Shown here: in pieces, positions 41,675 through 53,300 of the stretch
How positions within the stretch are numbered: the stretch's first letter is position 1
Layout: every line of letters starts with the position of its first letter
Assembly: GCF_010111755.1 (NCBI RefSeq)
Contig: NC_088962.1
Location: 1,178,001-1,242,000, forward strand
Direction of reading: 5' to 3'
DNA: 64,000 nt
Source of the DNA: Nakaseomyces glabratus
Taxonomy: Eukaryota; Ascomycota; Saccharomycetes; Saccharomycetales; Saccharomycetaceae
Translations under genes and position numbers: made by a program
The notes under the pieces: model-generated
Told to the model about the DNA's origin: nothing
The model's database searches: none
Seen by the model: the letters and a program-made list of their open reading frames with translations, nothing else

Positions 41675-43063
41675 CTATGTTCCCGGCATACCTTCAAATA
41701 ATCTACCATAACATGGGTATATAATCTCTCTGAAATGCGAATAAGGATCATCAGGATCAAGTATCGAACCGCAAATAAAGCAAAATAATGTATGGCATAC
41801 CGCACACCTCATTTTGTTACAACCTTCACTTCTCTCTATAACCAATCTACAGCTGGGACAACGTTGAAGATTGGAACCTTTTTCCTCGATAGCAAGATCA
41901 AGCATTTTATCCGCTAGGTATTCTTCACATTCTGATTGTAATCGTTTTTTACCATACTTTGTTTCCAGTTCTTTCTTCCTGGTTCTAGTTGTAGAGTCTT
42001 CCATATACTCCTCAATTATTTCGTTAGCAATCTTTTCTGCTTTACCACAAGGATTTGTATACCCGTGCCATGAGTGAGAGCATATAAAACAAAATGCGAA
42101 GCTGCATTTAGAGCATTGAATCAGGGAGTCATCTAAATCTTCTTTGATGCACCAATAATCGCATCTAGGGCATATTTTGCAAGCAAAAGGACAATGCGAT
42201 GATAATTTGGTGGCTGCTTGTGTGTAAAACAAATCTTTATACCTTTGGCACAATTCATCGCTCAAGATATTCTGGAAAAATTCAAAGGGTATCTGTGGCA
42301 TGAACAGAGATTGCTTCATTTTCTTATAGTCCGTATATTTTTCTAAATTGATAGGCTTATATGGGCATTCTGGGCATCTAATATTCTCAATACTGCCCTC
42401 TTCAATTAATGTCGAGTAGTATGATTTTAAACAGTCTTTACAAAGATAGTGTCTACTATCGGTGTTTTTACATGGGAGTTCTACCATATGCCTCCCTTTT
42501 TTGGTCTCCATACATATGCAGCAATCAAAGTTGTTGCTATTGTGTTGTATCCTTTCGAAATCTTCTTTCATAGACTCATATATTGAGTATTCATCCTTCG
42601 ATAAGCAATTTTTGACATTGTCAGGGAACAATATGGATGCAGTATCCTCCTGCAGAAATGTAAATACCAGCATTAGAATGGGAGTATAGGCATCAAATTT
42701 ATCAGTTGTAGGGTCAGTCATATCTCCAAATTCCTTGTCAAGTGCATCCATAATCTTCATTATGTCATCTTCCGTCATCCATTGTGAGCTAATTTCCAGT
42801 GTGACACCTGTTCTTAGACTGGGATATCCCTGTGGGTCAACGGTGAATAACAATTTATTCGATGTCAGCCCTTCCAAAGTGAGCTGGTAGTCCTCAAATA
42901 TAACTTTCAAACTCTCTTGGAAGTTAATATTGAAGTCCAAAGCCCCAGAGACCAACTCAGCCGTTTTACCGTTATTCAAGTCAGTATGCTCATTGAGTGT
43001 GAGCTCCGGATACATATCACATAAGACCTGGAGGTCATCAGTCAAATTCAGTCCATCATTCAT
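41675..43063 (-). CDS. ITT1: Itt1, RBR-type RING protein modulating translation termination
   Basis: Itt1 binds the release factors eRF1 and eRF3 and affects stop-codon readthrough; its RING-between-RING architecture suggests ubiquitin ligase activity. The 462-residue protein starts at the ATG at 43061-43063; the frame runs four codons further to a TTG. An RWD domain (about 5-125) precedes RING1 (CCICMETKKGRHMVELPC...CKDCL), the IBR zinc cluster (CPFACKICPRCDYWCIKED...) and a RING2-like end (CPSCRLVIERSEGCNKMRCAVC). Zinc ligands appear complete. Length matches S. cerevisiae (464). Confidence 0.95.
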   Translation of the reverse strand: MNDGLNLTDDLQVLCDMYPELTLNEHTDLNNGKTAELVSGALDFNINFQESLKVIFEDYQLTLEGLTSNKLLFTVDPQGYPSLRTGVTLEISSQWMTEDDIMKIMDALDKEFGDMTDPTTDKFDAYTPILMLVFTFLQEDTASILFPDNVKNCLSKDEYSIYESMKEDFERIQHNSNNFDCCICMETKKGRHMVELPCKNTDSRHYLCKDCLKSYYSTLIEEGSIENIRCPECPYKPINLEKYTDYKKMKQSLFMPQIPFEFFQNILSDELCQRYKDLFYTQAATKLSSHCPFACKICPRCDYWCIKEDLDDSLIQCSKCSFAFCFICSHSWHGYTNPCGKAEKIANEIIEEYMEDSTTRTRKKELETKYGKKRLQSECEEYLADKMLDLAIEEKGSNLQRCPSCRLVIERSEGCNKMRCAVCHTLFCFICGSILDPDDPYSHFREIIYPCYGRLFEGMPGT

Positions 43064-43482
43064 ACAGTTAAACAATTGTGTATATAATATGCCACTGACT
43101 TTTTGTCTTGTTGGGGTTACAAGTTACTTAATATGTTAAACCAAATGCTTACTCTATGACTATTTATGATACCAGTTGTCCATTCGAATTAAATCAAATG
43201 TGGTTATTGAGATCATTACTTGATATGGTGATAAGTGGCCACCGTGACAGAGTTACATAACTACGTCTTATTCCAACAAAATATAAATTTCAGCTACAAA
43301 AATGTAATTTTTAATGATTTTTTAATGTATTTTATGAAGTGATTTATATAATCAACGTCGAGCTCCGACAGAGTAGTGCTACGTTTGAACTAGAATTAGT
43401 TGTTATATTGTCATGATGTTTATCAGACTATGGAAAAATACATATTTGAGAGGAATATTACTCTCACAGAGACTTAGGACAT
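43064..43482. other. ITT1 promoter and POB3 3' region
   Basis: A 419-base AT-rich stretch with no visible gene or repeat. Confidence 0.5.
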
Positions 43483-45114
43483 TTACTCAGTCTTTGGTTT
43501 CTTAGTTGGCCTATCAGAACCGTCCATATCTTCATCTTCATCTTCACCTTCACTTGCAGCTTCTGAGTCGAATTCTTCAGCAACTTCATCATCATCGTCA
43601 CCTGAACTGACATGGAAGTCTTCGTCTACAGATTCGTCATCTTCTCCAGCGGAACCCATATTAACATCCTCATCATCGCTATCGGAACCCAAAGCGCTTT
43701 GTAATCTTACTTGTGCATCCTTTTCTTCATTTTTAACTCTCAAATTCTTGGACTTTAGGAAGTTTTCTAGCAGTTGCTGTTCTTCTTTACTGATATTACC
43801 AAAAATGGTGGAACCTCTGTTGGAACGAAGTATCACTTCCAAATCGAATGTTCTTGAAGAAGTAGATGTTTGACCAGCTCTTGAGATGACAACACTACTA
43901 ACATCATTGAATGGAATGTACAATGTTGGCTTCGTCAGGAAGAAAAATGCATTATCTAATGGATATAGATAACCTTCATTTGCCTTGTAAGAACATGAGA
44001 CAGCACATTGTTCATACTTAGATTTGTATTCACCAGGAACAACAACTCTACGGCCCGTTAGACCCTTCAATACATGACTGATAACGATGTGAGTCTTAGA
44101 ATCATATTGCTTCTTCAACTTATCCTTATACTTTTCTTCGTATTCTTGATCGGATAGATTTAATTGTACTTCTGTTTCTTCATCCTTTTGGAATTGAAGA
44201 ACAAGGAATGGATATGTAGTTTGACCTTGACGAAGTGGTGGATCCATAGCAAGGACGACAAGATGGTTAATGTCATCTGCCTTTGGTAATGATACAATTC
44301 TTTGAATTTGATTATGCTGTAGTTTATACTCATAAGTCTTACCTCTCAGTCTTATAGAGTTTTCGTAGATGTCAATATCGTAACGACCTCTTGGAGTTGT
44401 GAAGAATACATCTTGGAATGATACAATGGCATCACCAGCAATCTCACCAATATCGGCTTTATTTTTAAGTTCCTCATAAAATGCCTCTGCGAGACTTTTT
44501 GTCTCTGTTTCTGCAGCTTCTTCACCCTCTTCTTCACCTTCTTTCTTCGGAGCTGGTTGATCTTCATCAACAACCACAGACCCAGGCAAATAGAATCTCA
44601 TTTCCACCATCTCATCACCAGCTGGCTGATATGTATCGTCCTGGATATTGAATTCAACAGCAACTTCATTCTTGGCAGTCAAATTTGTATTATTGATACG
44701 CGCATATGGAATCTCAAAGACAGGCTTACCATTGAGGGCAAAAACCATCTCGTTCCTAGCCAAATCGGTCTGGCCCCAATTCCAACCACGCAAGGAATGT
44801 TCCTTATGCTCAACTTGGATGCTAAATCTACGATGGAAATCACCTTTAATAATATTAAAATCATCCTCAGAAAATCCTTCCAACTGGATGACACCTTGGT
44901 TCTTGGTGTTGATCTTCAGCTCGAAACCTCTGCAACCCCTACTCCACTGGACTGTGGATAGCTCAGTGGCCGGCAATAGAAATGGAGCCTTGTTTTGTGC
45001 ACTGGCGGACCCACCAGAGGTAGACACCTTCCAACCCAGACCAGAGTCAGCAATTCTGAATCTACCACCGAACTTGCTCTGGTTCATGAAAATTCTATCG
45101 AAATCAGTACTCAT
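43483..45114 (-). CDS. POB3: Pob3, FACT histone chaperone subunit
   Basis: Pob3 pairs with Spt16 to form FACT, which loosens and rebuilds nucleosomes in transcription and replication. The protein has 543 residues (S. cerevisiae 552). An SSRP1-type N-terminal PH-like domain (about 1-190) has the FKINTKNQ...GFSEDDFNIIKGDFHRRFSI block. The middle double-PH domain (about 220-460) includes VSFQDVFFTTPRGRYDIDIY. The last 75 residues are strongly acidic, then end in KKPK. As in other yeasts the HMG box is absent and is supplied by Nhp6. Confidence 0.97.
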   Translation of the reverse strand: MSTDFDRIFMNQSKFGGRFRIADSGLGWKVSTSGGSASAQNKAPFLLPATELSTVQWSRGCRGFELKINTKNQGVIQLEGFSEDDFNIIKGDFHRRFSIQVEHKEHSLRGWNWGQTDLARNEMVFALNGKPVFEIPYARINNTNLTAKNEVAVEFNIQDDTYQPAGDEMVEMRFYLPGSVVVDEDQPAPKKEGEEEGEEAAETETKSLAEAFYEELKNKADIGEIAGDAIVSFQDVFFTTPRGRYDIDIYENSIRLRGKTYEYKLQHNQIQRIVSLPKADDINHLVVLAMDPPLRQGQTTYPFLVLQFQKDEETEVQLNLSDQEYEEKYKDKLKKQYDSKTHIVISHVLKGLTGRRVVVPGEYKSKYEQCAVSCSYKANEGYLYPLDNAFFFLTKPTLYIPFNDVSSVVISRAGQTSTSSRTFDLEVILRSNRGSTIFGNISKEEQQLLENFLKSKNLRVKNEEKDAQVRLQSALGSDSDDEDVNMGSAGEDDESVDEDFHVSSGDDDDEVAEEFDSEAASEGEDEDEDMDGSDRPTKKPKTE

Positions 45115-45577
45115 CGTGACGATAGTATTTCTAGTATATCAAGCTGTCAATCTTACCGGCAACAATTCAACTCGTATGATCCGTTATTCAGCTTGTTGAC
45201 CGCCGAAGTTCAAGTGGGGTGCGCGCTACAAACGTTATATACTCGCACAGTTAGGCTTCAGTACTCATCCACTATTATGGCGAATTCACGTTTTGCTGGA
45301 AATTTTTTGGCGAATGGCAAAACACTCAACGTTATTAGTGATACATATATCGAGTGGTATAAGTAAGTCAGATAGTATTCCTACCTTGTAAGTTAACAGG
45401 TGGCACAATGTATAAAAGATAAAGTGAAAACTAACAGTTTTAATTATATACTTTATGTCAGTATTCTTTCAGGTAAAGAAACCAATGATCTACTTATATA
45501 TATAGCTATTGCGAGGGTAGCCCCCATTTGGTCATTACTGGGTGGAGAGATATTCATCACTTCATATTAGGAATCAT
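45115..45577. promoter_or_regulatory. POB3 promoter and DAK1 3' region
   Basis: A 463-base region. No RNA gene is seen. A 123-codon plus-strand ORF spans part of POB3 and this stretch and is a shadow frame. Confidence 0.5.
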
Positions 45578-47326
45578 TCATTGCATAGTGCCTTCAACAC
45601 CCTTCAAAAATGCTACTAGACCAACAGCACCAGGGTCTGGGATACCTTGAGAGTTTTCCACGTATGAAGCTCTTCCGAATTCAGCGACAATGTCTGCGGT
45701 GGATTGAGCACCTTTATCTGCTGCTTCAACGGCCTTCTTGAAATCATGAGTCTTTGCAAACTCATCAATAAATGGCACTAGAGCGTCGATCATTGTTGAT
45801 GCACCTGGTCTAGCATTAGTGTAATGATATAAGGTGTCTAGAGCAATTTGGAATGATTTGGCCAATACCTCGGGGGTAACCTTTTCACTGCTGTCTTTAC
45901 AAGTAGCTTGCAAGCCGTGCACAAAACCTGAAATCAAGATAGAGTATAATCCACCAGAGGTACCACCCATGGATGCTTCGACATACTCCGAAATCTTATC
46001 CATGGCACTAGACAAATGAGTCTTTGAGATCTTGTCCAAGTTATCTGTAATACCCTTGCAACCAGCGAGCAAAGTGTAACCACAATCACCATCACCAACT
46101 AGGGTATCCAATTGAGTGATTCTTGGTTCTTCTTTCTCAACATTTGCGGCAGCACCCTTCATCCATTTGGCAAAGCTGTCAAAATCGTAGTGACCAACAC
46201 CATGAGGGATTTCTTCATCTTTCAATAGTTCATGATCCACAGTTGGTGGCAGCTCATAGCTGCTAATTGGCCAACCTGGTGCATCGGTAGGGTCTCTTAG
46301 TAATTGCATGACGTCAATTTCTTTGTCTGGGAAAGCAGCCTTCATCTCCTTGGAGATCTTACTAACGTTCATCAAGGTAATACTGAAACCATCCATGTTA
46401 AAAGAAGTCATCAAACAACCAGTAATTGTCTGCTTAGGGACGATGCCATACTTCTTCTTCAATAAATCGGTGGTGATAGCAGCAATGGAACTCATGATCA
46501 AGTTGGAGACACCTCCCAGATTGTTCACTAATAACACAACCTCATCATCTTTCTCGAATGGAACAAAGTATCTGTCCTTGTCTGATGGATCTAACAGTTT
46601 TGGAAGCATTTGGTTCTCAATCAAGTCCTCTGTGGCTGGAATTGGAGTCAAGACGTGAGCACCAGGTTCGTTGTGTATACCCATACCCAGTTCCATTGAG
46701 TTTTCACCCAATTCACTCTCAAATTTCCTTCCTGGGACTTTGCAATGGTCAATTGAGGAACCAATTGTAACCAAAGCATTACGAGAGATGTCAGCAACCT
46801 TGTAAGCATCTGCAAGATTGTGTTGGCCAGCAAAACGAGTCACGAAAGCACCTGTCAACTTCTCGACCAGAATGGTGCCTGCTAGACCTCTTCTACCAAC
46901 TTTACCACCCTTTTCCCTGCCGACTGCGACATCATCACCAACAGCGATGACACGGCAGTCAATGCCCAGTGCTCTAGCTCTCTCAGCGGAAAGACCAAAA
47001 TGCAGAACATCACCGGTGTAGTTCATCAATATCAATAGGATCCCATTAGAGTCCTTGGCAATCAGTTTGATACCGTGCAGAATCTGTCTTGTCGAAGGAG
47101 AAGCGAATATGTCACCAACAACAGCACCGGTCAACATACCTTTACCGATGAAACCTGCATGAGCGGGTTCATGACCTGCACCACCACCAGAGATCAGTGC
47201 CACTTGGCTCTTGTCCCCAGCTCTGTAGAACACTCTGTCCTCCGGCACAACTGCCAGAGAGGGATTGCTCTGGGCAAACCCTTCAATGCTCTTTTGCAAT
47301 GGCTCTTGAACTTCAAATGACTTCAT
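45578..47326 (-). CDS. DAK1: Dihydroxyacetone kinase
   Basis: Dak1 phosphorylates dihydroxyacetone with ATP in the cytosol, detoxifying it and feeding glycolysis. The protein has 582 residues (S. cerevisiae Dak1 584). The DhaK half (about 1-330) contains ISGGGAGHEPAHAGF and His218 in GMGIHNEPG, the residue that binds substrate covalently. The DhaL half contains the ATP/Mg loop LVGDGDCGYTL and the phosphate-binding MGGTSGGLYS. The C-terminal DPGA is normal. The gene is oriented away from the tRNA gene. Its upstream gap has AGGGG/CCCCT stress motifs. Confidence 0.97.
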   Translation of the reverse strand: MKSFEVQEPLQKSIEGFAQSNPSLAVVPEDRVFYRAGDKSQVALISGGGAGHEPAHAGFIGKGMLTGAVVGDIFASPSTRQILHGIKLIAKDSNGILLILMNYTGDVLHFGLSAERARALGIDCRVIAVGDDVAVGREKGGKVGRRGLAGTILVEKLTGAFVTRFAGQHNLADAYKVADISRNALVTIGSSIDHCKVPGRKFESELGENSMELGMGIHNEPGAHVLTPIPATEDLIENQMLPKLLDPSDKDRYFVPFEKDDEVVLLVNNLGGVSNLIMSSIAAITTDLLKKKYGIVPKQTITGCLMTSFNMDGFSITLMNVSKISKEMKAAFPDKEIDVMQLLRDPTDAPGWPISSYELPPTVDHELLKDEEIPHGVGHYDFDSFAKWMKGAAANVEKEEPRITQLDTLVGDGDCGYTLLAGCKGITDNLDKISKTHLSSAMDKISEYVEASMGGTSGGLYSILISGFVHGLQATCKDSSEKVTPEVLAKSFQIALDTLYHYTNARPGASTMIDALVPFIDEFAKTHDFKKAVEAADKGAQSTADIVAEFGRASYVENSQGIPDPGAVGLVAFLKGVEGTMQ

Positions 47327-47889
47327 TATATCTTTACTACTCTGCTATTTGTGTATAGTAGTTGGTGTTCACGATAGACAAGTTCTACTACTATCAAAAA
47401 TGGCAAACTTGAAACCTCATGCCCCATTTAAATATCACTTCGAGAAAGTTATCACTTTTCGAATTATAACACCGACAATGACATAATCCTTGAAAGGGGA
47501 CCTTAAAACCGTTCAAAAGACGGCTATAGCACTGCAATCTCCTACATGATAGAAAGTCGGCAACAAGTCTATAATACCCGGTGTTATACAACCCAGCGTT
47601 GCATGGTGCATAGCTTCTCACTTGTTCCCAGACTTCCCATAAGTTCTACAACGAAGTGGGAAACACCTCCAGACCCCTGTAAAGGGTGAACAGGAGAATG
47701 AGAACTACAATCCCACCAGATCGAGAGATTACGTATCTGCTTATATGACTGGCGTAGTCGCATAATCTAAGTATCTATATACAGACTAGTTTATACATAA
47801 CAGATGTCCAATCACTGCAGGAAAATTGTTGAACAGGACTGAGGGAAGAAAGTTAAGTTATCAAAGCTGAAAACTTAACAAGTTAATAA
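47327..47889. promoter_or_regulatory. DAK1 upstream region up to the tRNA gene
   Basis: A 563-base region with stress-type elements AGGGG at 47495-47499 and CCCCT at 47675-47679. DAK1 is a stress-induced gene in S. cerevisiae, so Msn2/4 control is plausible. No LTR or other mobile element accompanies the tRNA gene. Confidence 0.5.
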
Positions 47890-47961
47890 GCTCGCGTGGC
47901 GTAATGGCAACGCGTCTGACTTCTAATCAGAAGATTATGGGTTCGACCCCCATCGTGAGTG
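47890..47961 (+). tRNA. tR(UCU): tRNA-Arg (anticodon UCU)
   Basis: A 72-base intronless tRNA gene. The acceptor stem pairs GCTCGCG with CGTGAGT, including G-U pairs, followed by discriminator G. The anticodon arm is TCTGA-CTTCTAA-TCAGA with anticodon TCT, and the T arm GGG-TTCGACC-CCC follows. Internal box A (TGGCGTAATGG) and box B (GGTTCGACCCC) are intact. T-runs for Pol III termination start within about 25 bases after the 3' end. It reads AGA arginine codons, abundant in yeast mRNAs. Confidence 0.97.
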
Positions 47962-48202
47962 CTTTTCCTTCTTTTTTTAATTTTTTGTCAATCAGATGGA
48001 TCCTTTTCTCTGCAGCAGTTTCTGTGCGGTTGGGATCTACCCTTATGTGGTTCCTGCTGTGGTGCTCTACTGATGAGCTGATTTTGAAAAAAAGAGTTAT
48101 AAAGGATTCATTACAGAGCGTATACATAGCAGTTGTTGCCTAACATTTTAAGGTTTATTCTTGTTCCCTTTTGGTCTAAGCTTTAGTGAAAGACATAGTG
48201 TC

Positions 48203-49897
48203 ATGGATGGTATACTGGCTGACCTAGTTGGCGAGGGGTTTGATGGTGAGTACGGTGTCGAAGTTTTGCGTGGGGTGTTGCAGAGCGAGACGCGGGACTA
48301 TGAGAGGTATTTCTCGCCGAAGGCGCTCGACGGGAGTATAACTGAGGATATAGCTGAGGTAGATGCTGAGATATCAGCAGCGGAGAAGCGTCTGCGGGAG
48401 TTGATGCTGGAGAATGACAAGGAGATCGTCACGAAGTTGCTGCGAGGAGATACCCGTGAGAAGCTGAAGTCGATGGCAGACCTTCTGGATCAATTGTGGG
48501 AAGTAGGTACTGGTGAGGAGGACGGTAGCGGTACGGCTAGAGGTGGCACTGGCACCACACTCAGTGGGACAGGCATTGCTACGTTTGATGAAGTGCTGAT
48601 CGAGAACGGACTGGTCGACAGCGATGCCACTGCAGCTAACAGTACGGAGGCAAATAAGGACAATTTCCACCAGGCTCTGTCCAAATTGAAGGCCAGAATG
48701 GAGAACAAGGACACCAATGGGTTGAACTCATCAGACTCTTCCAATCTGGTGCCGGTTTTAGAACAATTGGACAGTCTGAACGAGCTAATGGAGCTCCCAC
48801 TCCTTGCACGAGCCTCGATCAACACTGGCCATTACCAAGAGGCTGTTATGCTTTATACGTATACCAGTTCGCTGAGATCGAAGTTTACTGACTCATCTAT
48901 AGTAGATGAGATCTGCAAGTCTGTGCTAAGTGAGATTGAGCAGACAATGCTGATCGGACTTGTGAATTTGCTATCCACCAATGTTACCATCAACTCGTTG
49001 AAGAAAATTCTAACATACTTGTCTGCGATCCCGCCATTCAACGAGAAGAGCCGCGACTCTTTACTGATAGTTTTCCTGTCGATGAGGTATAAGTTCATAC
49101 AAAAGGAAGTAACGTCATACACCATAGCCAACACGGAAATTAATGACTCCGTTGTAGAGATGATGATTAAGAGGCGAATCGAGGTGCTGCGAGAACACAT
49201 GTACATGTCATTGAATATTTTTGCAAATCTCTTTAGTTGTGAAAGGATACCATTGTCAATACCATTGCTTGATGACCTCATAGATAAAGAAGTAGGAGAC
49301 AGTGCAGTGGAAACAGAACAGTCAACTGAAGAAGAGATCACTGAAAAAACAAATCAAAACAGCCAGCACAGTAATGAACAAAGTACAGAAGCTGAAGAAG
49401 AAAGTAAAGAGACCAGCGAACAGAGCAAAGAAAGTAGCGAACAAAGCAAGGAAAGTAGCGAACAAAGCAAGGAAAGTAGTGAACAAAGCAAGGAAAGTAG
49501 CGAACAAAGCAAAGAAGGAAAACAAGACAAGAATAGTAGTGAACAAAGTAATGAAGATAAAGAAAGTATAGAAGGTAAAGAAAGTAAAGAAGCTGTAGAG
49601 AACATGAGTATGAGTGCACAACAGAAGAACACTATTCCAACTAATGTTCCCATGCTAGAGTTCATCTCTAATGTAATTCAATATACCTTACAGGATATGG
49701 TAGACGAGAAACTACACAACAAGATCAGTGACTCAGTGTGCCTACAAATAGTGTATTGCTCATTCAGGCTGCTGGATTTGAACCGAAACTTCCACCACCT
49801 GTTCCTGAACAAAGTGTGCGAGTCAGAACTATTCTCTGCAGACCAAATCAAGAGGGCCATTAGAAAAAGATCAGAACTGGCTTCAAAATACTCATGA
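48203..49897 (+). CDS. COG8: Cog8, conserved oligomeric Golgi complex subunit
   Basis: Cog8 is part of the lobe B of the COG tether, which captures vesicles for retrograde transport within the Golgi. The protein has 564 residues from the ATG at 48203 (S. cerevisiae 607). The open frame continues 14 codons upstream but starts at TTG. The N terminus has the conserved coiled-coil start YFSPKALDGSITEDIAEVDAE. Helical repeats follow (to about residue 370). A low-complexity insert contains five 21-base repeats encoding SEQSKES (49415-49519), and a conserved C-terminal helical end resumes at about 490. Position between DAK1 and TCB3 agrees. Confidence 0.9.
   Translation: MDGILADLVGEGFDGEYGVEVLRGVLQSETRDYERYFSPKALDGSITEDIAEVDAEISAAEKRLRELMLENDKEIVTKLLRGDTREKLKSMADLLDQLWEVGTGEEDGSGTARGGTGTTLSGTGIATFDEVLIENGLVDSDATAANSTEANKDNFHQALSKLKARMENKDTNGLNSSDSSNLVPVLEQLDSLNELMELPLLARASINTGHYQEAVMLYTYTSSLRSKFTDSSIVDEICKSVLSEIEQTMLIGLVNLLSTNVTINSLKKILTYLSAIPPFNEKSRDSLLIVFLSMRYKFIQKEVTSYTIANTEINDSVVEMMIKRRIEVLREHMYMSLNIFANLFSCERIPLSIPLLDDLIDKEVGDSAVETEQSTEEEITEKTNQNSQHSNEQSTEAEEESKETSEQSKESSEQSKESSEQSKESSEQSKESSEQSKEGKQDKNSSEQSNEDKESIEGKESKEAVENMSMSAQQKNTIPTNVPMLEFISNVIQYTLQDMVDEKLHNKISDSVCLQIVYCSFRLLDLNRNFHHLFLNKVCESELFSADQIKRAIRKRSELASKYS
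49415..49519 (+). repeat. Coding minisatellite in COG8, five 21-base units
   Basis: Five in-frame units of 21 bases encode SEQSKES (the last unit ends in G). Units are nearly identical at DNA level, so unit number probably varies between strains. Confidence 0.93.
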
Positions 49898-50315
49898 GCT
49901 ACATTATACACATGCTTTTATAAAATTTAAAGTAAATCACACTAGATTTGTATTACAGAACCGTATATTCATCACTAGCTACGCCATACTAAAAAATTGT
50001 AAGGGGTGGTGCCTATAAATATTTAGCATCTGTACGGTTGTTTCTCTGCAGTTTGCTCTCCTCCATTGTTCGCCCATTGGAAAACGAAGAAATTTAATTA
50101 CGAAGGGAACAGGGATAATAAGCAATTTTATATTATTAGTTGTCTCTATATAAATTGCCAATTGGTTATAGTACCCGATAGACGACGGAGGAACTGAGCT
50201 ATATAAGGAAGTTACTCTTTTGCATAGGAGTATACGCACTTTAATTGCAAACTAAAGGAATCATCTTTGAACTAGACCGACCGAAGAAAAGAAGAGATAG
50301 CACATCAGTTATAAA
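49898..50315. promoter_or_regulatory. COG8-TCB3 intergenic region
   Basis: A 418-base stretch with the TCB3 promoter, including a TATATAAGG-type element near 50200-50209. No other gene is seen. Confidence 0.5.
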
Positions 50316-53300
50316 ATGCAGAGTGATCCGACACAGGACCCGCTTGGTGGCAAGGATACCAAGAAGGGTAACCTGACATCGCAAATGCAGGACACTTATA
50401 AAGGCGGATCTACGCAGCCTAGCGCTATGGATGATGCCGCTCCCAGAGGTGGTGTCCCCGAGTCGAAAATTGGGGAAATGTACAAGCCACCAGAGGATGT
50501 ATTAGTGGCATCAGCGGTCGCCAATGCTAACCAGCTGCCAACTGCCAATGAGGAAGGTGCCATTGGATCAGTTCCATTGGAGCAAGTACACCCTAGAGCT
50601 TTGCGTTCTGCGCCATCAAGAGACCAAAATAAATTTGATACATCTATTGATGGCCCTGGTTTAATTGACAAATATGGTATTGCAGGGGGTAAGAAATTCG
50701 ACGAAGTGTTAGACGACAATACTCCGGATAACATGTATCCTTGGTCTCACATTGGTGAATTCCACTCATCTGGTGTCGGTAAACCTTCCAATGTCAGCTC
50801 AAAGGCTGTGAGGGCTTATCTTTTAGAAGTGTTCTTCAACGATCTCTATTTCAACACTTCTACAATCATGGGTACGTGCTTTTTCTCTTGGCTTTTTGCA
50901 TACATCGGGTTCTCATGGTGGTCTATGATTTTTATTTTCTTCGCAACAGGTACTGTTTACAACATGGAATACAATAGATTCAACAGAAACATTAGAGATG
51001 ACTTGAAAAGAACCACCGTACATGAAACGATCTCTGATCGCGTTGAAGAAACTCTATGGTTAAATTCTTTCTTGTCGAAATTCTGGGTTATCTACATGCC
51101 TGTTTTGTCACAACAGGTGAAGGAAAACGTGAACCCAATATTGGCTGAAGTAGCTCCAGGTTATGGTATCGATGCACTATCTATCGACGAATTCACACTT
51201 GGTACGAAAGCGCCAGCCATTAAGGGTATTAGATCCTACAGTAAAACAAGTAAGGACTCCTTTGAGATTGATATATCATTCGCATTCACACCAAACGATG
51301 AATCTGATATGACACCTGTCGAGGCTAGGGAAAAAATCAATCCAAGAATTGCTCTGGGAGTCAACTTGGGTAAGAGTATAGTCTCTAAGAAGGTCACAGT
51401 GCTTACGGAAGATATAAATTGTTCCGGTAATGTTCGCTTGATGCTGAAATTTGGTAACATCTTTCCAAACATAAAGACTGTCTCAGTGCAATTACTTGAA
51501 CCACCTATGATCGATTTTGTGTTGAAACCAATTGGTGGTGACACATTAGGTTTAGATATAATGTCATTTTTACCAGGGTTGAAGAGTTTTGTCAAGAATA
51601 TGATCAACTCCATAGCTGGACCAATGCTGTTTGCTCCTAACCATCTGGATATCGATATGGAAGAAATTATTGCTGCACAATCGAACGATGCTTCTGGTGT
51701 TCTTGCTGTAACTGTCATTTCAGCAAAGGACCTACAAACCGCTGCTGATATTACAAGCGACGTCAATCCATATGTAACATTTGAATTAGACAATCCTGTT
51801 AGTGGAACCGATGAAGAGCTTGTTACTAATGTCAAGGCTGACACTAAGTCACCAACGTGGAATGAAACAAAATATTTATTGGTCAATAACCTACAGCAAA
51901 AATTACATCTAAAATGTTATGATCATAACGGTGTATTGAAGGATTCTATGATCGGTGAAGCTGAGATTGAGCTAGATGACTTGATGCAAACCAGTCTACT
52001 GGAACATAAAACAGCTAATCTGCAGGTCTCAAACTCCTACCGTGGTAAGATTACATACTCCCTTCATTGGTTCCCATCTGTCAACAAAGCTGAAGAAGAA
52101 GATGATGACGACGATAACAATGTTACCACTAGTGCCAATGCTCCAAACACTAACGTGGATGAGGATGAGTTGGAACAAGAGGATAATGATAGCTGTGTGG
52201 GAATTGCCAAACTTGTCTTACATTCTGCAAAGAATCTTGATCTTTCCTCCTCTATATCAGGTACGTTGAATCCACAAGCTGAATTGCTTATGGATGGCCA
52301 ATTAATAAAGACCTTTAGAAAGGTCAAGCGTAATAATGAACCTAATTGGGAAGAATCTGTTGAATTTTTAGTACCATCTCAGACTGATAGCAAACTCACT
52401 TTGAAGATTTGGGATGACCACAAATCACACAGAGAGTTCTTGTGTGAATACAGCGGAACAGCATCTGAGATCATGGACTCCTTAAGTATGGGTGCATCTT
52501 CACTTGAGGCTTCACCACAAGGTTACATCAATGTAGACTTACAATGGAAATCAGTTCCAATGTCAGGATTGATCAAAGTCACTAGCAACAGCTTATCAGA
52601 TCCTATTGGTGTACTGAAGATATTTGTTAGAAATGCTGAAATCAACTCTTCCCTATCCGGTATTGGTGACATTGATCCATACTTTTCTGTTTCATTGAAC
52701 AATGTACAAAGATATAGGTCGAAATACCAGTCTGAAAACAGATCTCCAACATTCAATTATATGGTTTACGTTCCTGTTACATCAGATGGTCAAACAATCA
52801 CGATAAGTTTATCCGACTACCAATCTGTTGGTTCAGATAGATTCATCGGTTCTGCAAGAGTTCCTGTTTCCAAGTTTGCTAAACGTGATAAAAAGACGGG
52901 TAGGTACCAACCTTATGATAAACTTGACAAGTCTGTCAAGCTTGATATATTGGACAAGAGAGGTGGTGAAACTGATGATTTTATCAACGCCTCATTTGCT
53001 TTTATTCCTGCTGTTCCAGTTTATTCTCCAGAAGAAATCGCTAATATTGAACCACTTGAATTAGAATTGAAGGAAGAGAAATCTAAATTTGAGAAAGAAC
53101 AAGAGGACTTGAAACAGCGCATGGAGAAAAACCCAGATGATTATGAAGTGGTAGAAGTAAATGATCCATTTGAAGACAAGCAAAAGAAACTAGGTAAGAA
53201 AGAAAAGGTACCACTCCAAGAGTTATTAGATAACTATGCTGGTGTTTTGACCTTCCAGATATCGGAAGCTAGATTGAGTGATGCACCTGCTTATCTAGAA

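Noticed and set aside
47880..47970. Transposon or solo LTR beside the tRNA-Arg gene
   Set aside because: I saw no TG...CA-bounded repeat, target duplication or integrase-like ORF near the tRNA.
48161..48202. COG8 start 14 codons upstream
   Set aside because: The upstream codon is TTG; the first ATG at 48203 gives the expected N-terminal length.
49322..49665. Three long antisense ORFs over COG8
   Set aside because: They are by-products of the 21-base repeat, which leaves all antisense frames open; the proteins are simple L/F/S/C repeats.
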